Shown piece after piece: positions 16,449 through 24,004 of a stretch of 64,000 nucleotides of DNA (positions within the stretch are counted from its first letter, which is position 1; each line of letters starts with the position of its first letter). Origin of the DNA: Anaerotignum sp. Its GTDB lineage: Bacteria; Bacillota; Clostridia; Lachnospirales; Anaerotignaceae. The translations under genes were made by a program, and so were the position numbers. The stretch spans positions 1 through 64,000 of the forward strand of contig NZ_DAOUQB010000012.1 of NCBI RefSeq assembly GCF_030625865.1, read 5' to 3'. The notes under the pieces were generated by a model, which did no database searches, was not told the DNA's origin, and saw only the letters and a program-made list of their open reading frames with translations.

Positions 16449-18860
16449 TTACATTTGTATAAACGAAATATATTTATTGACCTCTTGTATATCCTTTTCC
16501 TCCATATAAGAATTACCGTAAACCGTTATATTTGTTTTGTCATTCAAGTAAAAAATCAAATTTTGCATCAACAGCATTTGCATTTGTCTGGTATCATAGG
16601 AAATCATATCATTTGCAGCTCCAATGGTTCCTTTGCACATCTCTTTGATTGATGAGGTATACTCTGAGCCATCCTTTGCTTCCACCCATTCTACCAAATT
16701 CCATTTGTTATCCTTCCATTCAAAATCCAAACGGGAAGGAACACAACTTCCTCCACCTTCAATCAGCTGATATCCTAAATTAGGTGTCCGAAGAAAAGAA
16801 TATCGGGTTAAACCAATAACTGCATAAACGGACAGCTTATCTTCTTTTTGAGAAATATGGCTAATTAAGGGAGCAAATATTTGTACTTCACGATTGCCCC
16901 CCTCCTCAGAAAAACGCTGCTCCATGGCATTATACACAGCCTTCATCACATCACTGTGTCTGGTAATGAGACCTTCCTTTGTTGCATTTTTCATTGGCAA
17001 TAACCCGCTTTTTTCCAACGCCTCTGTATAGGTGCTTTCATCATATTGAAAAGGCAATACCGCCACAGAATCCAAAGCGCAATAGGCGACATACCATTGA
17101 CTGGGTGTCATCTCCTCTAGCAAGGTAGGAATCGTGTCTGCCGACGTCTTTAGTAGCTCTAAGCATGCTGCCATCATAATATACCCTCTGGTATCATCGG
17201 GTTGACCTTGCCCAAATTGAATCAACATCTCCGACAAAGCGCCCTCTCCAAGTTTTAATAGCTCATCATATTTTCCATTATTCCTTAAAGTATCATAGGA
17301 AAAACTTTCCCCCATTTCCTCACCAATTTCATCCAGTAATCTACTGCATTCAATTTGTCTTAAAGAATAATCGGTATCCTCCGAAAATAGTTGTTCTAAC
17401 TCATTCATAAAATTTCGGAAGGTACTCTCATCAACCGCCATACTTCTTAAATCTGTATCACCGAAATATTTCGCTGCATCCTCTCGGTCAAAATGCAATA
17501 TTTGTTCCTCTCCCTTTGTATCAGTAATGGCATACTCAAAAAATGATGCATTATCAACCAACGCTAAAAAAGTCATTGCATCTTTCTCAAACCATCCATT
17601 TTGTGGAATTTCCCCACCTTGGTCCAAAAGTAAATACCGCCTTGCACCATAAGGCTTTTCGTTAGTAAATAATTCAATCCCCTCATTACTAGATGAAATC
17701 CCCTCAGGCAAGGTTAAATTACTAAGAATATCGCCTACACCACTATGATTTCCAATATAATCCAACTTGCATTGATATAGCGTCCCAATCTCATCCTCTT
17801 CAGCAGGAGTTTGAGACATTTGCTGCTTTTCTCCACAACCAACAAACGCCGTTCCACCCCACACTAACAAAAGTAAAAACAGCAGTAGCAAAGTCCCCCG
17901 CTTTTTCTTTTTCATATCAAAAATATGGTCAATTCGTACCTTCAACTCCTCTTTATTTCCATGAAACGCTGTAGAAAGAGGATTTGTTTGCCCACCTTGA
18001 CGAATGCTGTCTAAAATAGTCAGCCCATAATCCTGTCGTTGGGATAACGAACATTTTTCCAAAACCAAACTGTCACAAGAATACTCGATGTCATGCTCAG
18101 CCAAACGCACCATCCAATGAACAAAGGGATTGAAAAAATGAATTCCCCTTGCAATAACCAGTAAAGCTTTGTACCATATATCCCGTCTTTTACAGTGTAC
18201 CAGCTCATGCTTTAATATATAGCTAAGTTGCTCAGCCTTGTATTCTTCATGGTTCAAGTATATTTTTTGACGCAAAAAGCCTACACAAAGGGGGCTTGGA
18301 AGTATACCACAATAAAATATTTCCGGCCTCTTTTTGATATCCATTTCTCTGCAAGCATCATAGTAAACCTCTAAAACCTCTGCATCTCTAATACTTCGGC
18401 TATTTCTATTCAGGTTAAGTAAAAATCTGCGGTATTTTTGCCCTTGCCAAATAAAAGAAATAACCATGCCAAATAACCAGAGCACCCAAAGCCTTTCCCA
18501 TATAGCATTAAGGGTTGTTGATAAACTTTCCATTTCGGATGGCTGACCCAACCCATTCTGTATTTTAACGCTATCAACCATGGGAAATGATACATCACTT
18601 AAAGCATCAACTTCCGTTGAAACCGGTTCTGTTTCGGCAATCGTTTGCATTCTCCCTTGTGGGGTAGGTATCTCCACAATAGGCTGAGAAGCAATAAAAT
18701 GAAACGGTACAATTAGCCTTATGCCAATCACCAACCATAGAAAATATCTCCAAATAACGCCATATCGTTTTCCTAATAAGTGGGAAAGCAGTCCCAATAT
18801 TAAAATTGCAACAGAGGTGAAAAAAGATATTTCCAACACATTTTGAAATAAAATATCCAT
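16449..18860 (-). CDS. BlaR1/MecR1-like M56 peptidase receptor with non-penicillin-binding sensor region
   Basis: An 803-residue membrane protein. Hydrophobic segments lie near residues 8-28, 35-55, 120-138 and 325-345. Between the third and fourth lies an M56 zinc protease with HELVH (218-222, in KHELVHCKRRD) and a downstream acidic ligand region AEHDIEYSCD. As in BlaR1, signal-induced proteolysis should inactivate the partner repressor just upstream. The roughly 460-residue external part lacks the SxxK/KTG motifs of the beta-lactam sensor. It begins after a CGEK sequence, and its first section (YIGNHSGVGDILSNLTLPEG) resembles the DUF4825 domain found on other clostridial M56 receptors. The ligand is unknown. 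The ATG overlaps the blaI-like stop by one base. Confidence 0.88.
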   Translation of the reverse strand: MDILFQNVLEISFFTSVAILILGLLSHLLGKRYGVIWRYFLWLVIGIRLIVPFHFIASQPIVEIPTPQGRMQTIAETEPVSTEVDALSDVSFPMVDSVKIQNGLGQPSEMESLSTTLNAIWERLWVLWLFGMVISFIWQGQKYRRFLLNLNRNSRSIRDAEVLEVYYDACREMDIKKRPEIFYCGILPSPLCVGFLRQKIYLNHEEYKAEQLSYILKHELVHCKRRDIWYKALLVIARGIHFFNPFVHWMVRLAEHDIEYSCDSLVLEKCSLSQRQDYGLTILDSIRQGGQTNPLSTAFHGNKEELKVRIDHIFDMKKKKRGTLLLLFLLLLVWGGTAFVGCGEKQQMSQTPAEEDEIGTLYQCKLDYIGNHSGVGDILSNLTLPEGISSSNEGIELFTNEKPYGARRYLLLDQGGEIPQNGWFEKDAMTFLALVDNASFFEYAITDTKGEEQILHFDREDAAKYFGDTDLRSMAVDESTFRNFMNELEQLFSEDTDYSLRQIECSRLLDEIGEEMGESFSYDTLRNNGKYDELLKLGEGALSEMLIQFGQGQPDDTRGYIMMAACLELLKTSADTIPTLLEEMTPSQWYVAYCALDSVAVLPFQYDESTYTEALEKSGLLPMKNATKEGLITRHSDVMKAVYNAMEQRFSEEGGNREVQIFAPLISHISQKEDKLSVYAVIGLTRYSFLRTPNLGYQLIEGGGSCVPSRLDFEWKDNKWNLVEWVEAKDGSEYTSSIKEMCKGTIGAANDMISYDTRQMQMLLMQNLIFYLNDKTNITVYGNSYMEEKDIQEVNKYISFIQM

Positions 18861-19255
18861 TAATCCTTCCCCCCTGTTTTCTGATGGATATAGGCCGCTA
18901 ACTCATCTAAATCATTCTTAGAAATCGCACAACTATCATAAAGAGAGGCAACTAGTTTTGTCAAAGAATTGTTATTTACCTTATCTAAAAATAGTTGATT
19001 TTCCAGCGCTAAATAAGTATCCTCTTCCACAATGGAAGTATAAAAACGATTTTTGCCCTCTTTATATGAGTCTAAAAACCCTCGGTCAATTAAACGATTT
19101 AATAATGTTTGTAAAGCCGAAATGTTCCAAGAACGTCTAATCTCCAAACGTTCTTTGATTTCCGAAGTAGAGAGTGTCCTTCCCTCATTCCAAATTACCT
19201 TCATAACCTCCAGTTCTGTATCTGGCAAACGAGAAATTTCCTTAGATTCTTTCAT
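18860..19255 (-). CDS. BlaI/MecI/CopY-family repressor
   Basis: A 131-residue winged-helix repressor. The BlaI start (LPDTELEVMKVIWNEGRTLSTSEIKE) is followed by the recognition region SWNISALQTLLNRLIDRGFL and a dimerisation and cleavage region EENQLFLDKV-like (ALENQLFLDKVNNNSL). It should repress its own operon and be inactivated by the M56 receptor encoded directly downstream. Two TACA-N2-TGTA dyads cover the promoter and ribosome binding site (see 19262-19318), which fits autorepression. GGAG lies eight bases before the ATG. No beta-lactamase gene is adjacent, so the regulated target lies elsewhere or is the operon itself. Confidence 0.93.
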   Translation of the reverse strand: MKESKEISRLPDTELEVMKVIWNEGRTLSTSEIKERLEIRRSWNISALQTLLNRLIDRGFLDSYKEGKNRFYTSIVEEDTYLALENQLFLDKVNNNSLTKLVASLYDSCAISKNDLDELAAYIHQKTGGKD

Positions 19256-19261
19256 AATATC

Positions 19262-19318
19262 AACTCCTACAAATGTATGTTATATTTAAATAATACAATT
19301 GTAGGAGTTTCTTGTCAA
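19262..19318 (-). promoter_or_regulatory. BlaI-type operator overlapping a strong sigma-A promoter
   Basis: The minus strand carries TTGACA (19318-19313), a 17-base spacer and TATTAT (19295-19290). Two TACA-N2-TGTA dyads lie at 19268-19277 and 19294-19303. The second overlaps the spacer and -10 element, and the first overlaps the ribosome binding site region. They also form the arms of a perfect 11-bp inverted repeat, AACTCCTACAA / TTGTAGGAGTT. TACA/TGTA half sites are the known BlaI/MecI recognition elements. Confidence 0.85.
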
Positions 19319-19330
19319 GTATCATTTTAC

Positions 19331-19359
19331 TTGAATTTACAATTTTTCTGTGTTATTCT
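19331..19359 (+). promoter_or_regulatory. Probable asnA promoter
   Basis: TTGAAT, 17 bases, TATTCT, about 38 bases before the asnA start. It is divergent from the blaI-like promoter, whose -35 element is only 13 bases away, so the repressor could affect asnA too. Confidence 0.55.
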
Positions 19360-19396
19360 AGAACAAGTAAAAAAAATAGGAAATGAGGATTCGTTT

Positions 19397-20404
19397 ATGG
19401 GCAAAACATTTATCCCCGAGGGCTATCAGTCCGCCCTTACTTTATATGAAACACAAAATGCAATTGGTTTGATTCATCATCACTTTGAAGAAAACTTATC
19501 TCAAACATTAAACTTGAAAAGAGTTTCTGCACCTCTATTTGTTGATCCAGAAACCGGTTTAAACGATAACTTAAATGGCGTGGAACGTCCCGTTAGCTTT
19601 GAAGTACCCGCAACCGGTGTGACTGCTGAAGTTGTACATTCCTTAGCAAAATGGAAACGTATGGCATTATGGCGCTATGATTTTCGTCCAGGCAAGGGTA
19701 TTTATACCAACATGAACGCAATTCGTCGGGATGAGGTTTTAGATAACCTTCATTCTATTTATGTTGACCAGTGGGACTGGGAAAAGGTAATCACCTCGGA
19801 AAAAAGAAACTTACAAGAGCTGAAATATACTGTACAGGGTATTGTAATTAGCATTTGTGATACTTTGGAAGTCATAAAAAAGAAGTATCCCCATATCACC
19901 ACTGAACTTTGTAGAGAAGTAACCTTTGTTACTTCACAAGAATTAGAGGATAAATACCCTGATTTAACAGCAAAAGAAAGAGAAAATGCTTTTGTAAAAG
20001 AGCATAAAACCGTATTTATTATGCAAATCGGTGATGTTTTAAAATCTGGCAAGCCTCACGATGGCCGTGCCCCTGACTACGATGACTGGAAACTTAACGG
20101 TGATATATTATTTTATAATCCCGTTCTAGACTGCGCATTCGAAATTTCCTCTATGGGTATCCGTGTAGATTCAATCGCTTTAGATCAGCAATTACGCAAG
20201 GCTGGCTGCGACGATCGCCGTGGACTTCCTTTCCATAAAATGCTGTTAGAAGGCAAACTGCCTTGCACTATTGGTGGCGGCATCGGACAATCTCGCTTGT
20301 GTATGCTTCTTTTAGGAAAAGCCCATATTGGCGAAGTGCAGTCCTCCATTTGGGATCAGGAAACTTTTGATGCTTGCAATGCAGCGGGGATTACACTATT
20401 GTAA
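19397..20404 (+). CDS. asnA: Aspartate--ammonia ligase (asparagine synthetase A)
   Basis: AsnA makes asparagine from aspartate, ammonia and ATP (AMP-forming) and shares the class II aminoacyl-tRNA synthetase fold. At 335 aa it is normal length. Motifs visible are VSAPLFVDPETGLNDNLNGVERPV, AEVVHSLAKWKRMALWRYDF, GIYTNMNAIRRDE, HSIYVDQWDWEKVI, FEISSMGIRVD and the C-terminal GGGIGQSRLCMLLL (class II motif 3). I start at ATG 19397 behind GAGGAT; the frame stays open further upstream but lacks a site. No T-box is visible in the short leader. Confidence 0.97.
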   Translation: MGKTFIPEGYQSALTLYETQNAIGLIHHHFEENLSQTLNLKRVSAPLFVDPETGLNDNLNGVERPVSFEVPATGVTAEVVHSLAKWKRMALWRYDFRPGKGIYTNMNAIRRDEVLDNLHSIYVDQWDWEKVITSEKRNLQELKYTVQGIVISICDTLEVIKKKYPHITTELCREVTFVTSQELEDKYPDLTAKERENAFVKEHKTVFIMQIGDVLKSGKPHDGRAPDYDDWKLNGDILFYNPVLDCAFEISSMGIRVDSIALDQQLRKAGCDDRRGLPFHKMLLEGKLPCTIGGGIGQSRLCMLLLGKAHIGEVQSSIWDQETFDACNAAGITLL

Positions 20405-20429
20405 AAACACCAACTTATTGATAAACAAT

Positions 20430-20935
20430 GCAGGTATACAACCACGCGTCAAACGCGTGGTTGTTCTTATGTGGGTATAGCCCTTTTCTCTTTGCATATG
20501 TGTAAACACATAATATAAGCCTGTCAACTGCATACTGTTCCTTGCGACCCTTAAAAGGACTTGCTTTTGGTAAACAAAATTGTTTAACATCATCGTACTA
20601 CTTTTCCCTTTCAGATCCCCCATAAAACTTGATATTGTAATCTTTGGTGGTATCGCTAATAACATATGTATATGGTCTAGGCATACTTCGGCTTTTATAA
20701 TCTTTTACTCCATTCCCAAAGCGTCCTCAAAAGCTTTCCTATTGCTTCTCTTTTTTCATAATAAAATATTTCCCTCCTGTATTTTTAGGTGCAAAAACTA
20801 TGTGATATTTGCAATTCCGCTTTGAATGAGATAAACTATTTATGTCGTTAAGACCCATATTAAAACTCCCTTCGTCATTTTATTCTTTGCAGTTGGCTGA
20901 CTACAAATTTTATTATAACGAAGGGGGTTCCTTTT
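20430..20935 (-). mobile_element. Degenerate IS200/IS605-family (IS200-type, tnpA only) insertion element
   Basis: The element reads on the minus strand. Near its left end, AACTCCCTTCGT (20864-20875) pairs with ACGAAGGGGGTT (20918-20929, one G-U), which fits the structured left end that overlaps the tnpA start in IS200. Near its right end is a perfect hairpin, CCACGCGT-CAA-ACGCGTGG (20441-20459), typical of the subterminal palindromes bound by HUH transposases. The tnpA between them is broken. No tnpB follows. Exact ends cannot be fixed by eye, since this family makes no target duplication and no inverted terminal repeats. Confidence 0.75.
20500..20858 (-). pseudogene. tnpA: IS200-type transposase TnpA, broken by frameshifts
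   Basis: Reading by hand on the minus strand, three frames together give one HUH transposase. Frame one from ATG 20858 gives HSKRNCKYHIVFAPK and stops at 20739. Frame two gives REIFYYEKREAIGKLLRTLWEW. Frame three gives KIIKAEVCLDHIHMLLAIPPK and FMGDLKGKSST. The HxH metal-binding motif (DHIHM) is intact, and a YYV segment may carry the catalytic tyrosine. The usual C-terminal 30 or so residues are missing. At least two frameshifts plus truncation make it inactive. Confidence 0.85.
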
Positions 20936-20995
20936 ACGCCTCATCACCGTAGGCTTTTATATAATTTGACTTATTTGTAGGATTTGGGTTGTTCA

Positions 20996-21475
20996 TTAGT
21001 AGGAATCATTGCTTTGGTTAGCCCGCGGCGTCCCACCATTACCAAGTAACTCAGCCAGTTTCATATACGTTGCTGCAGCTTCCCACTGACCGATTTCACC
21101 ATGACTGGTGCCCAGACGCAAACATACAAAACTGCATTCTCCACCATCCAGTCTAAGTGCATTTTCAAACCAAAAAATAGCTTGCTTCCATGCATGTCTT
21201 TTATAAAAATATTCCCCCAAACTAGTACATACCTCTAGTGAGGGTGCCTCCTCTTCTGCGCAGGTAATTAATAACTGATAGCCCTCATCATCAAGTTCCT
21301 TTCCTCGTAATCGTCCCATAAGCTGTCTGGTGCGAAGCGCACGCTGCTCCGTTTCCTCTTCCCCTTGATCCAGAAGTATAATTGCATCTGCCAAAGGTCT
21401 AATATACTGTAAACATTGAGAAAGTACCTCGTCATTTTCAATTGTTAAATATACACCGATGGAACTCAATCCCAT
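20996..21475 (-). CDS. Shortened glycosyltransferase/TPR-like protein
   Basis: A 159-residue protein that looks like the two ends of a GT2-TPR fusion protein with the middle removed. The first 40 residues (LSSIGVYLTIENDEVLSQCLQYIRPLADAIILLDQG) follow the GT2 opening, normally close to ISLCMIVKNEE..CL..V..IADEIIIVDTGS, but the DTGS/DxD residues are lost. The rest has TPR-like helices (EVCTSLGEYFYKRHAWKQAIFWFENAL and RLGTSHGEIGQWEAAATYMKLAELL). I start at ATG 21475, right after AGGGGGTG; a TTG at 21508 has no site. It cannot be a working glycosyltransferase. It may be a decaying gene next to a dead IS, or a small TPR adaptor. Confidence 0.6.
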   Translation of the reverse strand: MGLSSIGVYLTIENDEVLSQCLQYIRPLADAIILLDQGEEETEQRALRTRQLMGRLRGKELDDEGYQLLITCAEEEAPSLEVCTSLGEYFYKRHAWKQAIFWFENALRLDGGECSFVCLRLGTSHGEIGQWEAAATYMKLAELLGNGGTPRANQSNDSY

Positions 21476-21534
21476 CACCCCCTGCCATTTAATTATATGC
21501 AGGGACAAATTTCAGCGTTCTAAAAACATAAAAA

Positions 21535-21572
21535 CACCCCTTTTGTAGATTTTTTATCTAACAAAAGGGGTG
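21535..21572 (-). terminator. Terminator after the aminotransferase gene
   Basis: CACCCCTTTTGT pairs with ACAAAAGGGGTG and on the minus strand is followed by TTTTTATGTTTTT, 44 bases past the stop. Confidence 0.9.
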
Positions 21573-21615
21573 CACTTCATTTTTGGAAATATTTTTTTAT
21601 TTCATAAATAAAATT

Positions 21616-22815
21616 TTATTTATGGCCTGCAGCCTTATATGCTTCAATACCTTTGCCTAATAATTCGATACCTCTTGCCATATCATCAGCATTTAGGATA
21701 TAAGCAATACGCAGTTCGTTCTTGCCCAAGCCAGGTGTAGCATAGAAGCCTTCAGCAGGAGCATACATAACTGTTTCGTTGTTTTCTCTGAATTCTTTCA
21801 ACAAGAATACTAATAAATCTTCCGCATTTTCAACGGGCAACTTACAAGTAATGTAGAAAGCACCACCAGGTTTTTCACAAACAACGCCAGGGATTTTCTT
21901 AAGTGCTTCATAGGAAACATTTCTTCTCTTTTCATATTCAGCTCTAACTTCACCAAAGAAGGAAGGATCCAATTTGTAAAGAGCAGTTGCACCAACCATT
22001 TCCAATGTAGGGCAGCAAAGTCTACCCATAGCAATTTTCATAACATTTGCCATAAGATCCGCATTTTTGGAAATTAAGCAACCAATACGAGCACCGCAAG
22101 CGGAGAATCTCTTAGAAATAGAGTCAATAATGATAACTCTGTCAGCTACATCTTCGTACTGACCAAAAGATGTCATTTCTCTGCCGTCATATGCAAATTC
22201 TCTGTAAACTTCATCAGCCAAAATCCAAAGATCATGCTTCTTAGCAAAATCACAGATAACTCTCATGTCTTCTCTGGAGAGAATGCAACCTGTAGGATTA
22301 CCAGGGTTAACGATGGAAATCATTTTTGTCTTTTCAGTTACAGCAGCTTCCAATCTGTCCATATAAGCATATTTGTAGCCTTCTTCAGCGTATGTTGTTA
22401 CAGGCTTAATTACGCCGTCAGCAGCCTGAATGAATGTCAAATAGTTTGTGTAATATGGCTCAGCCACAATTATTTCATCACCAGGGTTAATTAAGGACAA
22501 AAATACCAAAGTCAAAGCTTCGGAACCACCGCTTGTAATTAAAATGTCTTTTCTGTCTAAATTCATATCAAAGGTTTTAAAGTAGTCAATGATAGAATCT
22601 TGCAATTCAGGAAGTCCTGGAGATTCAGCATAAGCCAAAACCTTCTGGTCAAAACCTTTAATTGATTCCATAAATACAGAAGGTGTTACGATGTCAGGTT
22701 GTCCAATATTCAGATGATAAATTTTAGCTCCCTTTGCCTTTGCCTCTGCAGCCATAGGATTAAATTTTCTGATAGGGGAATTCTGCATCGCTTGTACTCT
22801 GTCAGATAATTTCAT
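21616..22815 (-). CDS. PLP-dependent aminotransferase, class I/II (aspartate aminotransferase type)
   Basis: A fold-type I aminotransferase of 399 residues, probably moving amino groups between aspartate or another amino acid and 2-oxoglutarate. Seen in order: IYHLNIGQPDI, ITSGGSEALTLVFLSLINPGDEI (PLP phosphate region), EPYYTNY, IVNPGNPTGCILS, ILADEVYREFAYDG (Asp binding the pyridine N), IIDSISKRFSACGARIGC (Schiff-base Lys in SISKRFSACG) and the C-terminal ELRIAYIL with the substrate Arg. The Cys-Gly in the lysine loop sets it slightly apart from the common SKTYAMTGWRIG form. AAGGAGA precedes the ATG. It is monocistronic, between a long leader and its own terminator. Exact substrate is uncertain. 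Confidence 0.92.
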   Translation of the reverse strand: MKLSDRVQAMQNSPIRKFNPMAAEAKAKGAKIYHLNIGQPDIVTPSVFMESIKGFDQKVLAYAESPGLPELQDSIIDYFKTFDMNLDRKDILITSGGSEALTLVFLSLINPGDEIIVAEPYYTNYLTFIQAADGVIKPVTTYAEEGYKYAYMDRLEAAVTEKTKMISIVNPGNPTGCILSREDMRVICDFAKKHDLWILADEVYREFAYDGREMTSFGQYEDVADRVIIIDSISKRFSACGARIGCLISKNADLMANVMKIAMGRLCCPTLEMVGATALYKLDPSFFGEVRAEYEKRRNVSYEALKKIPGVVCEKPGGAFYITCKLPVENAEDLLVFLLKEFRENNETVMYAPAEGFYATPGLGKNELRIAYILNADDMARGIELLGKGIEAYKAAGHK

Positions 22816-23311
22816 TGTTTTTCACTTCTCCTTCATCATTTTTCATCATTTAATATGTGTTGTTCATAGGATGGATATACATTGCAATTATTTTATTGAA
22901 CTAAAAAAAGAACCAGCTCTCATTTATTGTTCAATAATCCCACAACAACTGCTTAAACCACACCTATTTGCACTTTTAGTATACCACTTTTCGTAATAAA
23001 AACAATACTTATAGTGAATTTTTCTACAATATTTAGAATTTTTGGTTGTTTTTAGTATGAATTTTTCATTATAAAAAACTAAATTGCATATAAATTGTAT
23101 GGTGCTATTTTATTTTCCATTATAACTTTTCATTTTAACAAGCTTATTAACAAAAATTGACTATTCTATCGTCTTTTTTAACAAATTTTGAAGAAAATGC
23201 TTCAAATAATAATTCACAAAAAATTTTTTTTAAAGGCTAATAGTACTTTATGTAAACAAAAAAGCTTAAATAAATTTTTAGCCCCATACAATATCTGCAT
23301 GGGGCTTTCTT
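22816..23311. other. AT-rich region upstream of the aminotransferase gene
   Basis: Non-coding. It holds a perfect 9-bp inverted repeat, TTATTGAAC (22893-22901) and GTTCAATAA (22929-22937), in the aminotransferase leader, and at its far end the hairpin at 23280-23306. I saw no T-box GGTGG sequence and no known riboswitch. Confidence 0.5.
23280..23306 (-). terminator. Hairpin at the end of the V-ATPase operon
   Basis: AGCCCCAT pairs with ATGGGGCT. On the minus strand AAAAATTTATTT follows, so the T run is weak and delayed. Position, 6 bases beyond the ntpD stop, argues that it marks the operon end. Confidence 0.6.
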
Positions 23312-23998
23312 CTATGAAACACTTTCTTTTTCAGCTTCCGCTTCACGTTTTTTCTTTTCTTCCAATGCTTTTTTCAAAACTAAATCTTTGACTTTCATCA
23401 TTCTCGTCGTTCCTGCGCGTTCATTTTCTTCCAATTTCATAGTAATATACTTAATTGTCTCCTGATAATTAGGAATCATAACGTTTTCCAAGGCATTTAC
23501 ACGACGACGTGTACGTTCAATTTCCTGTGCCAAAAGCTGGGCAGTTTTTTCACTCTCAGCTAAGCGCAGTAATGGTTCCATTGCGTTAGAAAAAGAAAGC
23601 ATTGCGCTGTCTAATTCTCCTGAAGAAAAGGCAAGTCCATAAGGATAAATATCTCCGCTGCTTTCTTCCGTCTGAAAGTCAAAAACAGGTACATTTACAC
23701 TCATAATATTCTTTTTTGCAACTTTTACAGCGACAGTTTGTTGGGGTATCATCAAAGATTCACCCAAAATACTTTCGCTTAAAACTGCTCTTGCAATGAT
23801 AAAATCTTTATAAGCATTTTCCAATGCCTCTTCTGCTTTTTCACGCAAAAGTTTATTTTCCCGTACGATATTTAAGAACTGCTTCATTAGCTCATCCAGC
23901 TTATCTTTCAACAACTTATGACCCCTTGTTGCTGTCTTAAGTTGCTGTTTTAATCTAGACATTTCCATACGGGTAGGGTTGACATTCAATCTAGCCAC
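23312..23998 (-). CDS. ntpD: V-type ATP synthase subunit D
   Basis: The central rotor shaft of the V1 part, turning inside the A3B3 ring. The 228-residue protein has the D-subunit start RLNVNPTRMEMSRLKQQLKTATRGHKLLKDKLDELM and the conserved C-terminal helix with TRRRVNALENVMIPNYQETIKYITMKLEENERA. Long coiled-coil ends with a short middle section are typical. It follows ntpB by 6 bases and is the last gene of the operon. Confidence 0.96.
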   Translation of the reverse strand: MARLNVNPTRMEMSRLKQQLKTATRGHKLLKDKLDELMKQFLNIVRENKLLREKAEEALENAYKDFIIARAVLSESILGESLMIPQQTVAVKVAKKNIMSVNVPVFDFQTEESSGDIYPYGLAFSSGELDSAMLSFSNAMEPLLRLAESEKTAQLLAQEIERTRRRVNALENVMIPNYQETIKYITMKLEENERAGTTRMMKVKDLVLKKALEEKKKREAEAEKESVS

Positions 23999-24004
23999 GA
24001 CTCA

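Noticed and set aside
22816-22940. T-box leader for the aminotransferase
   Set aside because: The repeat and nearby CTGGTTC suggested it, but there is no specifier stem, no GGTGG box and no terminator T run after it.
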